Part shown: in pieces, positions 8,175 to 16,505 of the stretch | How positions within the stretch are numbered: the first letter of the stretch is position 1 | Layout: each line of letters begins with the position of its first letter | DNA from: Myxococcus guangdongensis | Lineage (GTDB): Bacteria > Myxococcota > Myxococcia > Myxococcales > Myxococcaceae | Reading direction: 5' to 3' | Assembly (NCBI RefSeq): GCF_024198255.1 | Contig: NZ_JAJVKW010000003.1 | Span: 1 to 64,000, forward strand | DNA length: 64,000 nt | The notes under the pieces: generated by a model | What the model was told of the DNA's origin: nothing | Seen by the model: only the letters and a program-made list of their open reading frames with translations | Databases searched by the model: none | Position numbers and translations under genes: made by a program

Positions 8175-9806
8175 TCACCGGTTATCGTCATCGCCGCCGT
8201 CCTCGTCAAGCGTCTCGCCCTCGTCCTCGCCGTCCTGCTCCCGCCGGGCCCCGGCGCCCTCGGCCTTTGCCTGTCGGAGGGCCTCGAGCGCGGCCTCCGA
8301 GGGCGCCGCCGAGCTCGCCCGCTCCTGACGCCGCGTCTTCGCCAGCCGCAGCAGCGCGAGCAGGTGCGCGCATGGCCCGTGGTTCATCAGGTGCTCGCGG
8401 AAGAACTCGCACTTGCACGTGCCGAACAGCAGCCGGTCCTCGTCGTTCAGCACCAGCTCCACCGCGGGCTCGGTCCCCACGCTCCCGTGCACCACCCAGT
8501 CGCGGTGCACGACTTCGCGCAGCACCGGGCCCTCGGGGGTCGGCAGCTTGCGCACCTTGCGCGTCTCGCGCACGTCCTCGCTCGTCACGCGCACCTGGCC
8601 CGCCGCCGTCAGCCGCTCCGCCTCCTCGCGCCTCGGGTCCGGCGGATACATCCGCCCCAGGTCCACCGGCGTCGCGAACAGCTCACGGTGCCGCCAGCGC
8701 CGCGCCTCGACGTCGAACATCACCCGGCCCGCCGCGCACTGCGCCGCCAGCGCCGTGGCCACTCGCGCCTTGTCCGCTCCCAGGGCCTGCGTGACTTCCT
8801 CCGTGGACGCGTGGAAGCGCTCGCGCAAGAGGCCGAGCACGCGCTGCGCCAGGGCCTCGTCCCGCTCGGGCTCCAGGAGCAGGTCCATCCCCGCCGTGCC
8901 CGTCCACCGGTTCGCCGTCCATCCAGACAGCCCCAGCACGAAGCGCACGCGGGGCCCCAGGTGCACGCTGTAGAAGTGCGGCAGCGCGCGGCCCTTCAGA
9001 TAGACATCCACCGAGTCCGCGTATGGCAGCAGCGGCTCCAACAGCCGCAGCCGACGCCGTCCCCACGTGCGCACCGTGCGCGGCTCCGTGTGGCCATGCA
9101 CCGCGCCTCGCAGCGGCACCCCTTGCTCCCAGGGCTCCAGCACCAGCCTCGCGTCCTGGTCCGGCGTGAACTCGTACCGCAGCGCTCGCGGTGACACCCG
9201 CGCCTTGGTGAAGGTGAGGAAGCGCACGGCGGCGAGCAGGTCCACCGGACGCACCGTCAGCTTCGTGCCCGGCATCGCCATGCCGCCCTGCAGTTGCAGG
9301 AAGCCGCGCACCCAGTCGTCCGGCACCTCTACCTTCTGCTCGAAGCGTCCGCCCGCGCCGCCGGTGCGCACCTCGAAGCCCTCGGCGCCCACGCGCAGGT
9401 GCGTGTCCCGGCTCGTGCGAAGCTCGCCCAACGCGGACCACAGCCACGCGGTGAAGTCCACGTTCGTCGTGCCGCAGGCCACCTCACCCTCGGGCTCGAA
9501 GCTCTCGCGGTCCACGATGACCAGCCCGTACGCGCTCTGGTCCTGGCTGAACGCCTCGAAGAAGACGCGGTCCGGATGCACGGTGATGATGGGGTCCAGC
9601 ACTCCCCCCAGCTGCGTCCACTCGTCCGAGTGCCAGATGAGCTGCCCCAGCGCCTGCAGCGCCAGCCGCAAGGGCAGCACGTCCCGGGCCACCTTCGCGT
9701 GGAAGCGCACCGGCCGGTGCTGGTCCACCGACAGGCCCAACAGCGCGCGCTCGCGGGTGGACTCGAAGACGGAGGGCGTCGCGTACAACAGGCCGAGGGT
9801 CGTCAC
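8175..9806 (-). CDS. Winged-helix/SWIM zinc-finger retron accessory protein
   Basis: A 543-residue protein translated just before the retron RNA. Residues about 1-310 are a mixed alpha/beta region with no enzyme motif I recognise. Residues about 315-375 look like a winged helix (LLRERFHASTEEVTQALGAD, then a basic wing). A SWIM zinc finger, C-x-C-x(12)-C-x-H, lies at 464-481 (CKC and CAH), consistent with DNA binding. The last 30 residues are highly acidic. This combination matches the protein called WHSWIM in the published retron classification, where I recall it defining type XIII retrons with Mx65-like reverse transcriptases. It overlaps the preceding gene by 4 bp (ATGA), so the two are translationally coupled. 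It is probably the effector or part of it, which is inference. Confidence 0.88.
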   Translation of the reverse strand: MTTLGLLYATPSVFESTRERALLGLSVDQHRPVRFHAKVARDVLPLRLALQALGQLIWHSDEWTQLGGVLDPIITVHPDRVFFEAFSQDQSAYGLVIVDRESFEPEGEVACGTTNVDFTAWLWSALGELRTSRDTHLRVGAEGFEVRTGGAGGRFEQKVEVPDDWVRGFLQLQGGMAMPGTKLTVRPVDLLAAVRFLTFTKARVSPRALRYEFTPDQDARLVLEPWEQGVPLRGAVHGHTEPRTVRTWGRRRLRLLEPLLPYADSVDVYLKGRALPHFYSVHLGPRVRFVLGLSGWTANRWTGTAGMDLLLEPERDEALAQRVLGLLRERFHASTEEVTQALGADKARVATALAAQCAAGRVMFDVEARRWRHRELFATPVDLGRMYPPDPRREEAERLTAAGQVRVTSEDVRETRKVRKLPTPEGPVLREVVHRDWVVHGSVGTEPAVELVLNDEDRLLFGTCKCEFFREHLMNHGPCAHLLALLRLAKTRRQERASSAAPSEAALEALRQAKAEGAGARREQDGEDEGETLDEDGGDDDNR

Positions 9807-11752
9807 GAGTGGACCTCCCGCGGGGGCGCGGAGAAGACGCGGGGTGTCTCGGCGGGGCCTCGCAGCTCGGGCCAGCGTTGCAGCACCTTCGCCAGCACCT
9901 CCACCAGCTCCTCCTTGGGATAGCGCTGGTCGGGCAGGGCGAAGGCGTCGCGCATCCGGGAGAGCAGCCTCCGCGCCGTGTCCACGTCATGCAGCGCCGC
10001 GTTGGTCAGCGCGGTGAAGGCCATCATCCGCGTGCGGCGGTGCAGGGGACGCAGCAGCGCGGCCTGGAGCACGTCCGTGTTGCCCGCGGCCAGCTCGCGA
10101 GCGCGCGGTGAGTCGCGACCGAGCAGCCGGAACGCGAGCGCCTGCACGTGAATCTGCGGCGACTCCAGCAAATCTCTCACCGCGCGCGGGTCCGCGAGGT
10201 AGAGGTCATCCGAGCGCATGAGCAACAGCCTCGCGAGCCGGTTCTGGGACAGGAGCCGCTTGTCCGCCCAGATGGCGTACGCGGGGATGGCCCCGAGCAC
10301 GTTGGCGGCGCGGCGCGCGAAGACCCCGTCCTCCTTCGGCAGCTCCTCGTAGTGCGTGGCGAGCGCGTCCAGGACGCGAATCCACTCGCGCTGACGCTTG
10401 TTCCCCGAGTGCGCGGGCAGGGCCTGTGTCGCGGCGCGGCTCGCGAGGAAGTCCAACAGCTCCTCGTCCCGTCGCTCCAGCGCGCGCCCCACCAGCTCCG
10501 GGGACGACGAGTGCCAGCCGGAGGACACGTGCATGCGGAACGGTCCGCGCAGCAGCTCCGGGAAGCGCGCGTACAGCATCACCGCCGTGGTGTCCGTCAG
10601 CGGCAACACGCGGGTGATTCCGAGGCCGGGCTGGTTCCACTCGCCGCCCGTGCCCGCGACCTGGAGCAGCCGCCCGCGCGTCACCGTCGGGTCCGCCTTC
10701 GCGTCGTGCAACAATGAGAGCACCTCCTGGTCGAAGGTCTCCGCCGTCGCCGACGTGCGCAGCGCCGTGCCCCACACGTCCTCCCAGCCACGCACCCGGC
10801 ACAGCTCCAGCAACTCCGGCAGCCCCTTCGCGTTCTTGCGCTTGCCCCGGAAGCCGTAGCCCGACCAACGCGGGAAGACCGCGGACAGGTGCGCGAGCAG
10901 GTAGGGCACCACGTCGCGCCCCCGCTTCTCCGCCAGCTCCACGAAGACCTCCGCGGCCCCCTTCGGCGCGCTGTCCGGGTGGCGCTCCTCCAGCGCGCTC
11001 ACCAGCGCCTGTGGGTCCTTCACCGACTGCGTGAGCGCGAACACGTCCGCGCGCCACGCGTCCTCGGTGACGAGCCGGCGATAGATGGCCCAGGCCAGCT
11101 CGGTGTCGCCGCGCGCGAGCAGCCGCTCCCGCAGCGTGGTCCACATCGCGTGCTGCTTCTCCTGGGGAACCCACGGGCCCCACGCGAAGGGCAGGCGTTG
11201 ACGGATGAAGGGACGGGCCAGCTCCGCGTCCACGTCATCCAGCGCGAGCGCCGTCGCCTCGTCGAGGCGCCCCGTCTCCACGTCCAGCTTGCTCAGCACC
11301 CGGTGCCGGGCCGCCCGGGTCCTCGCGTCGCCAAAGCGCTTCGTGACGTCCTCGCGCCAGCGCGCCTCGGCCTTCTTGTTGCCCAGGCCCTGCTGTCGCC
11401 ACTCGTACAGCCGGCGGAAGACCTCCACGTCGTCGAAGCGGTCCGCGTCCGCGAGCCACGTCTCCAGCGCGGCGGCGTTCTCCCCCTGCCAGGGGTCCAC
11501 CCACTTCCCGTCCGCGGTGAGGTTGCCCACCCTCAACCACGACAGGATGAGCGGGCGGAACAGCACGCGGTCCCTCACGTGCAGCGATGGGCCCCACAGC
11601 CAGGAGAACTCCCGGAACCAGGGCCGCTGTGCGAGCGCCTCCAGCTCCGCGCGCAGCTCCGCGTTGGAGTATCTGCGCGCGAAGGTGCTCCGGATGGCGG
11701 CGTCCATCTCCCGCGCCTCGCGTCGTCTGCGCTGCTCCCAGCTCTCGCTCAC
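9803..11752 (-). CDS. ARM/HEAT-like helical retron accessory protein
   Basis: First gene of the retron operon, about 649 residues. It is made of helical repeats rich in Leu, Arg and Glu with the spacing of ARM/HEAT solenoids, clearest near the C-terminus (repeated ARELLxxM and EVLAKVLQRWPEL-like helices). There is no signal peptide, transmembrane segment or nuclease motif. It overlaps the SWIM-protein gene by 4 bp, which implies a stoichiometric complex. I recall an ARM-repeat protein accompanying the SWIM protein in type XIII retrons. The start is uncertain: GTG at 11752 is used here, ATG at 11707 is an alternative, and the open frame reaches 11830. Confidence 0.78.
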   Translation of the reverse strand: MSESWEQRRRREAREMDAAIRSTFARRYSNAELRAELEALAQRPWFREFSWLWGPSLHVRDRVLFRPLILSWLRVGNLTADGKWVDPWQGENAAALETWLADADRFDDVEVFRRLYEWRQQGLGNKKAEARWREDVTKRFGDARTRAARHRVLSKLDVETGRLDEATALALDDVDAELARPFIRQRLPFAWGPWVPQEKQHAMWTTLRERLLARGDTELAWAIYRRLVTEDAWRADVFALTQSVKDPQALVSALEERHPDSAPKGAAEVFVELAEKRGRDVVPYLLAHLSAVFPRWSGYGFRGKRKNAKGLPELLELCRVRGWEDVWGTALRTSATAETFDQEVLSLLHDAKADPTVTRGRLLQVAGTGGEWNQPGLGITRVLPLTDTTAVMLYARFPELLRGPFRMHVSSGWHSSSPELVGRALERRDEELLDFLASRAATQALPAHSGNKRQREWIRVLDALATHYEELPKEDGVFARRAANVLGAIPAYAIWADKRLLSQNRLARLLLMRSDDLYLADPRAVRDLLESPQIHVQALAFRLLGRDSPRARELAAGNTDVLQAALLRPLHRRTRMMAFTALTNAALHDVDTARRLLSRMRDAFALPDQRYPKEELVEVLAKVLQRWPELRGPAETPRVFSAPPREVHS

Positions 11753-11804
11753 ACGCGGAGGTCTACACCGTCCGGCCACGGGCGCGCACGAGGGAACGTG
11801 GCGC

Positions 11805-12398
11805 TCAGAAGCGGACGACGGGCCCGACAATCACGGACTGGAGGAGCTTGGCGCACTCGTTCACCGACTCGCGCGAGAACTTCACGTCGCAGAACTGGAA
11901 CGCGGTGGCGGCGGAGATGCCCCAGCGCGAGCTGAACCAGCCATCCACGCCCACCCGGAAGGCCATGCTCGTGGTGTCCACGTTCTTGCGCAGGAAGGTG
12001 CCGAACTCGTCCGGCGCGAAGGTGCTGCCCCAGCTCTTCGACAGCCGCGCGCCGACCCACGGGTTGATGGGCTTGTCCCGGAAGAAGCGCAGCCGCGCCT
12101 CGATGCCCACCGCCTTGTAATCCAGTTGCGTCCGCTCCAGGCGGTCCTGCCTGGCCGCGTCCCGCAGCTCGTTGCCCCACGTCTCCGAGACTTCCGCGAG
12201 CAGGCCGATGGACAGCCCCGGCGGCGACTCCACGCCCAGGTAGCCGTGCAGCGCGGGGCCCTTCGCGCGCAGGTCGCTCAGGTGGTCCAAGGTGATGCCC
12301 GCTCCCAGGGACGCGTAGCCATGCCAGCCGTCCGCCACCGCTTGCGTGCCCACGCCGAGCACCCCCACCAGCGCCACCCACTTCGACATCTTTTTCAT
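11805..12398 (-). CDS. Exported outer-membrane beta-barrel-like protein
   Basis: A 197-residue protein with an N-terminal Sec signal (MKKMSKWVALVGVLGVGTQAVA, cleavage near residue 22). The mature part alternates hydrophobic and polar residues in strand-sized blocks (GYASLGAGITLDHL, ALHGYLGVE, LSIGLLAEVSE, AVGIEARLRFF, AFRVGVDGWF) and ends in a C-terminal phenylalanine (GPVVRF), typical of outer-membrane barrels. Two cysteines near the C-terminus (FQFCDV and NECAK) may form a disulphide. It lies between the retron and the MoxR operon and is divergent from the latter. No specific function can be assigned. The longest frame begins 12 codons earlier, but the ATG at 12398 gives a clean signal peptide. 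Confidence 0.8.
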   Translation of the reverse strand: MKKMSKWVALVGVLGVGTQAVADGWHGYASLGAGITLDHLSDLRAKGPALHGYLGVESPPGLSIGLLAEVSETWGNELRDAARQDRLERTQLDYKAVGIEARLRFFRDKPINPWVGARLSKSWGSTFAPDEFGTFLRKNVDTTSMAFRVGVDGWFSSRWGISAATAFQFCDVKFSRESVNECAKLLQSVIVGPVVRF

Positions 12399-12608
12399 GG
12401 AACCCAGTCTATGTCCGACCTGGCGCCGGGGCATGAAGAGGTGTGCGGTGTCATGAAGGGCGGCGGCTCGTCACGGAGGCGCCCCCGGCCGGCGACCTGG
12501 CCATTCCTCTCGCGCTGGAATCCCGGCACCGCGAGGCAGGCGGGTGTCGACTGGCGGGTGTCCGGAGACTCTTCGCGCCGGCCAAGTCCGGCGGTTAGGC
12601 TTTGCCGC

Positions 12609-13793
12609 ATGTCCGTCTCTTTCGAAGCCGCGGCCGGCGCCGTCCGCGATGCCCTCTCCGACGCGGGTCGGGGGCTCGTCGAGCGCGAGGCCATGGTGGA
12701 GCTCATCGCGCTGTCCGCGGTTGCAGGTGAGCACCTGCTCGTCATCGGGCCTCCGGGTACCGCCAAGAGCGAGGCCGTCCGTCGCACCGCTCGCGCGCTG
12801 GGCGGCTCCTACTTCGAGTACCTCCTGGGCCGCTTCACGGAGCCCTCGGAGCTGTTCGGTCCGGTGGACCTGCGCAAGCTGCGCGAGGGGCTGGTGGAGA
12901 CGCAGACCACGGGCATGTTGCCGGAGGCGGACGTCGCGTTCCTCGACGAGGTCTTCCTGGGCTCCACCGCCATCCTCAACACGCTCCTGGGGTTGCTCAA
13001 CGAGCGGACGTTCCGGCGGGGGCACACGCGGATGAAGTGTCCGCTGCGCGTGTGTGTGGGCGCGGCGAACGCGCTGCCGGAGGACGAGTCGCTCGCGGCG
13101 TTCGCGGACCGGTTCCTGGCGCGCATCTTCGTCGAGCCCGTGCCGGACCCTCGATTGGAGGACCTGCTCACGGGGGGCGCGATGCCGTGGGATTCGGAGG
13201 GGGGGCGGTGGGTCTCGTTGGAGACGCTCGATGTGCTCTCGCAGGCGGCGCGTGAGGCGGACCTCGCGGGTGTCCGGCCGCAGCTGGCGCATGCGCTGCG
13301 CTCGTTGCGCGCGGCGGGGCTGGGGTTGTCGGACCGGCGCGCGGTGAAGGCGCAGCGCCTGGTGGCCGCCGCGGGAGTGCTCGCGGGACGCTCCGTGCCC
13401 ACGGCCTCGGATTTGTGGCCGCTGGTGTACGTGGTGCCGACGAAGGAGGGACAGGCGCTCGCGCGCGATGTGCTGCGGGAGGTGCTGGCCTCGTCGGAGA
13501 ACCCCGCGCTCGCGGCGGCGGCGCTGGAGGCCAGTGCCGGTCCCCGGGCGCGCGCGCAGCGGTTGGCGCAGGCGGGGCAGGCGCTGCTCGCCGAGCGGCC
13601 CTCGACGGATTCGGCGGAGGCGCTCGCGGTCTGGCGTTTGAAGCTGGAGGGCGTGGCGCGGGAGATGGACGCGAGCTTCGCTCCGGAGTCGCTGAGTGAT
13701 GACCTGAAGGTGCTGCGCGCGGGGCTCACGGAGGCGCTCGCCCTGAATGGGGCGGTGGCTTCCGAGACGGTGGCCCGGGTGCAAGGGGTCTGA
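12609..13793 (+). CDS. MoxR/RavA-type AAA+ ATPase
   Basis: AAA+ ATPase of the MoxR/RavA branch, 394 residues, first gene of a four-gene operon. Walker A is GPPGTAKS at 47-54; Walker B is AFLDEV at 110-115. The helix-2 insert (GRFTEPSELFGPVD, 73-87) and the LLGLLNERTFRRG segment are characteristic of MoxR ATPases. Such enzymes remodel partner proteins together with a von Willebrand A domain protein, and the gene two places downstream supplies one. The ATG at 12609 aligns with the family start; the open frame runs far upstream across the neighbouring gene but is not coding there. The operon architecture fits the MoxR-vWA-beta-propeller ternary conflict systems. Confidence 0.92.
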   Translation: MSVSFEAAAGAVRDALSDAGRGLVEREAMVELIALSAVAGEHLLVIGPPGTAKSEAVRRTARALGGSYFEYLLGRFTEPSELFGPVDLRKLREGLVETQTTGMLPEADVAFLDEVFLGSTAILNTLLGLLNERTFRRGHTRMKCPLRVCVGAANALPEDESLAAFADRFLARIFVEPVPDPRLEDLLTGGAMPWDSEGGRWVSLETLDVLSQAAREADLAGVRPQLAHALRSLRAAGLGLSDRRAVKAQRLVAAAGVLAGRSVPTASDLWPLVYVVPTKEGQALARDVLREVLASSENPALAAAALEASAGPRARAQRLAQAGQALLAERPSTDSAEALAVWRLKLEGVAREMDASFAPESLSDDLKVLRAGLTEALALNGAVASETVARVQGV

Positions 13794-13938
13794 GGCGCAC
13801 CGAGGGGTCTTCACACCCCGGTGCCTGTGGGCCGCGTGTGTGTCGAGGCATGGACAGGCGCGGCGTGACGCGGGTGCTCGCGGGAGCCGCTGTGGGTGGA
13901 CCGGAGTGCTCGTGGTGGACGGGGCGAGGCATATGTGT

Positions 13939-14205
13939 GGTGGAGCAGCGACAGGTGCGGTGGGATGCAGGGCGCCTCGCTGGTGCGGCAGGCTCGTCCC
14001 CGGTGTTGCTCGCCGGAAGGCGCGCGCGGTGGAGCACGGACATGCGTGGTGAGTCACGGGGCGCTTCACCGATGCGGCGGGCTCACCCTCGGTGCTGCTC
14101 GTCGAATGGCGCGCGCGGTGGAGCAGGGACATGAGTCGTCAGATTGAGGGCGCCCTGCCGGTGCGGTGGGGCCCTCGCGCGCAGCCGCTGGAGCCGCTGG
14201 CCGTG
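13939..14205 (+). repeat. Three diverged 89-bp tandem repeats
   Basis: Three head-to-tail units begin at 13939, 14028 and 14117, each with GGTGGAGCA followed by a GACA-type segment. The spacing is exactly 89 bp twice. Each unit holds the same order of blocks: GGTGGAGCAxxGAC, a GGGCGC block, a GGTGCGG-type block and, in the first two units, a GTTGCTCGCC or GCTGCTCGTC stretch ending in GGCGCGCGC. The third unit overlaps the ribosome-binding site, ATG and first two dozen codons of the next gene, so the array appears to be duplications of that gene's 5' end. Because 89 is not a multiple of three, the upstream copies cannot be in-frame extensions. The region from 13794 to 13938 shows only faint similarity to the unit and no gene. 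Confidence 0.8.
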
Positions 14206-14586
14206 GTGGGCGTGGGGGACGTGGCCCATGCGCTCGCCCGGCGTGTGCTCCTGGAAGATGACGCGCGGCTCTCCTCGTGGAGTGGTGTCTCGGGGCGGGG
14301 CGTGCTCGTGCTGCTGGGCGCCGCCGAGTCCCTGCCTTGGGTGGATGGCGTCACGTACCTGGGGCGCGAGGTCTCCGCGCCCTCGCTGCTGTTGCCGTGT
14401 GCGCTGGCTCCCGAGGTGCTGGTGTCCGTGCTGGAGCGCGCGCTGCTCTCGCGCGTGGAGGTCGGGGGAACGCCGTTGGCCGTGTTGCCATCGGGGCCGT
14501 GGTTGCTGTCGGTCGCGTCGGCCCGGCCCGTGCACCGCGCCACGCTCGCCGCCTGGCTCGCGGATGAGGAGGGCGGGGCTTCATGA
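14131..14586 (+). CDS. Small bpX5-like protein of the MoxR operon
   Basis: A 151-residue cytoplasmic protein with short hydrophobic beta segments (PLAVVGVGDVAHALARRVL, GVLVLLGAAESLPW, LLLPCALAPEVL, GPWLLSV). It is the second gene of the MoxR/vWA/propeller operon. By position and size it corresponds to the small component (bpX5-type) I recall from the MoxR-vWA-bpX ternary systems, but the sequence alone gives no reaction. The ATG at 14131 has GCAGGG 4-9 bp upstream and lies inside the third copy of the 89-bp repeat. Its end overlaps the next gene by 4 bp (ATGA), so they are translationally coupled. Confidence 0.75.
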   Translation: MSRQIEGALPVRWGPRAQPLEPLAVVGVGDVAHALARRVLLEDDARLSSWSGVSGRGVLVLLGAAESLPWVDGVTYLGREVSAPSLLLPCALAPEVLVSVLERALLSRVEVGGTPLAVLPSGPWLLSVASARPVHRATLAAWLADEEGGAS

Positions 14587-16505
14587 GCGCGCTGCCTCCC
14601 TCGCTGAGCCCCTGGGCCGAATCCCTGTCGCTGTTCCCCGAGCCCCTGTCGCTCCACGTGGGCGCGTATGTGGCGCGACTGGCCGCGGCCGTGGGTGGGA
14701 TGCGCTCGCGCTCCAACGTGGAGGGCGGTGAGCCGGAGGGTTATGACGGGCTGTCCCGGCGCGGCTCGTTTGATCGGCTGCTCGTCAGCGAATGGCTCTG
14801 GGCGCTGGAGGCTCCCGAGGAGCTGGTGCGTCGCGCCGCCTTCGGAGAGCTCTCCTACCTGAAGCCCTCGTTCCGACAGCCGCAGGGCGCGCGTCGCACG
14901 GTGGTGTTGCTGGACGCGGGGCCGGACCAGCTCGGCAACCCGCGCATCGCGCATCTGGCGTTGCTCATCGTCATGGCTCGCCGCGCCGAGGCCGCGGGCG
15001 CGGCGTTCACCTGGGGCGTGCTCCAAGCGCCTCCTCCGAAACAGCGCCCGTACTCGGAGGTGACGTCGTCGTTGGTGCTGTCCTGGCTCGGCGCGAGGGA
15101 CGTGGCGCCGCCCTCGGAAGCGCAGCTCGCCGCCTGGCGTGAGGCCCTGGCGTTGGAGGCCACCCCGGAAGATGCGTGGCTCGTGGGGGATGCTCGGCTG
15201 GCGCGGCTTCCGAGCGCCCGCGGGTTGTCTCGCGTCGAGGTGGGCGAGGTGATGGAGCCCGGTGAGCGCAAGCTCCAGGTGGACGTGCGTCCCGCGTCGC
15301 GTGAGACGCGCTCGGTGGTGTTGGAGTTGCCGCCCGCGGACGACTGCATCCGGCTCTTGCGAGACCCGTTCCAGGCGCGCGTCGCGAAGCCCGTGGTGCG
15401 CCTGTCCGAGGACCGACCCACGTCGTTCCACTTCTCCGCGGAGGGCCGCCGGCTGGTGACGTTCCACGCGGATGGCAGTGTGTCCGCGATGGCCATCCCC
15501 GCCTCGCCGATGGCCACCCTCCCCAAGCCCCGACGCATGAAGGTGAAGCCGAACCAGACGGTGCTGGCCGCGGGCTGGCGACCGAATGGTGGGCTGCTCA
15601 CGTTGATGGAGCGCGAGGACCGCTACGTGCTCCACGGCACGCTGTCGCAGCCGCGCATCCATCGAGGCGTGGGCTCGGCCGAGGTCATCGGCGGGTGGAC
15701 GTCCGGATATGCGCCCACGTTCCCCTCCGCGACTCCAGGTCCGGGGCGACTGTTCTCGTGGCGAGACAGGGGCCGTCACGAGATGGTGCTGCTGCTGACG
15801 CGCACCGGTGGGCTCTTCCTGGTGTATCGCGTCGAAGCCGAACAGCGCGTCGAGATGGTGGCGCTCGACTACCCGGTGACGGCGATGGCGGAGGTGGGCA
15901 ACAAGCTCGTCTACATCCGTGGCGGCGCGAAGGTGCCCGTCAGCTCGCGCCTGGAGCGACTGAGACGCGAGCCCCCGCAGTGGGGCGACAACGGCAAGCC
16001 GGTGTTCGTGCTCGCGCCGCAGGAGGACGCGCCCCCGCCTCCGGCCCGGACGTCGTTGCACGTCATGGGCACCTGGGACGCCGAGGACGTGGTGCTGAAC
16101 GTGAAACAGGGCGAGGCCTGTTTCGGTTGGGCGCGTGATGTCCCGGTGGTCCAGGGGATGGGGCTGCTCGCGGCGCGGCATTCGTCGACGGTGTGGCGGA
16201 TGTTCCTCGCGGACCACCATGTGGACATCGCCGTGCCGGAGGGCGCGCGCGTCGTGGGCACGGGGGTCTGCCACTTCGTGGAGAACCAGGTGGGACTGTT
16301 CGTCCTGGGCGCGGACCAGCGCACGCTCCTGTGGCTGACGGGGAAGCGCGAGTTCGTGTTGACGAAGGCGTCGGATGGGGTGACGCACGCCGAGGTCAGC
16401 CACGCCGGGCCGCTGCTCGCGTGGCTGACGCGGAGTGGGGAGTTGGTGGTGATGGAACTGACGCTGGGGCGGGTGCTCTATCGCGCGACGACGGGAGGGA
16501 GGTGA
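14583..16505 (+). CDS. vWA-like plus beta-propeller protein of the MoxR operon
   Basis: A 640-residue protein with two parts. Residues about 100-220 resemble a von Willebrand A fold, starting with RRTVVLLDAGPDQLG followed by a long helix (IAHLALLIVMARRAEAAG). The usual metal-binding DxSxS is replaced by DAGPD, so metal binding may be lost or changed. Residues about 270-640 contain repeated four-strand blades typical of a beta-propeller (FSAEGRRLVTFHADGSV, AAGWRPNGGLLTLMERED, VLGADQRTLLWLTG). The neighbouring MoxR ATPase probably acts on or through the vWA part. Its stop codon overlaps the start of the next gene (TGATG). It is assigned to the ternary-system vWA/bpX component by architecture, not by search. 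Confidence 0.82.
   Translation: MSALPPSLSPWAESLSLFPEPLSLHVGAYVARLAAAVGGMRSRSNVEGGEPEGYDGLSRRGSFDRLLVSEWLWALEAPEELVRRAAFGELSYLKPSFRQPQGARRTVVLLDAGPDQLGNPRIAHLALLIVMARRAEAAGAAFTWGVLQAPPPKQRPYSEVTSSLVLSWLGARDVAPPSEAQLAAWREALALEATPEDAWLVGDARLARLPSARGLSRVEVGEVMEPGERKLQVDVRPASRETRSVVLELPPADDCIRLLRDPFQARVAKPVVRLSEDRPTSFHFSAEGRRLVTFHADGSVSAMAIPASPMATLPKPRRMKVKPNQTVLAAGWRPNGGLLTLMEREDRYVLHGTLSQPRIHRGVGSAEVIGGWTSGYAPTFPSATPGPGRLFSWRDRGRHEMVLLLTRTGGLFLVYRVEAEQRVEMVALDYPVTAMAEVGNKLVYIRGGAKVPVSSRLERLRREPPQWGDNGKPVFVLAPQEDAPPPPARTSLHVMGTWDAEDVVLNVKQGEACFGWARDVPVVQGMGLLAARHSSTVWRMFLADHHVDIAVPEGARVVGTGVCHFVENQVGLFVLGADQRTLLWLTGKREFVLTKASDGVTHAEVSHAGPLLAWLTRSGELVVMELTLGRVLYRATTGGR

Noticed and set aside
11205..12608. 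Extension of the MoxR open frame by more than 460 codons upstream
   Set aside because: The extension overlaps real genes on the other strand and is Ser/Arg-rich without domain character; MoxR homology starts at 12609.
13747..14147. Small plus-strand open frames between the MoxR and bpX5-like genes
   Set aside because: They run through the 89-bp repeats, whose length is not a multiple of three, and have no ribosome-binding site or domain.
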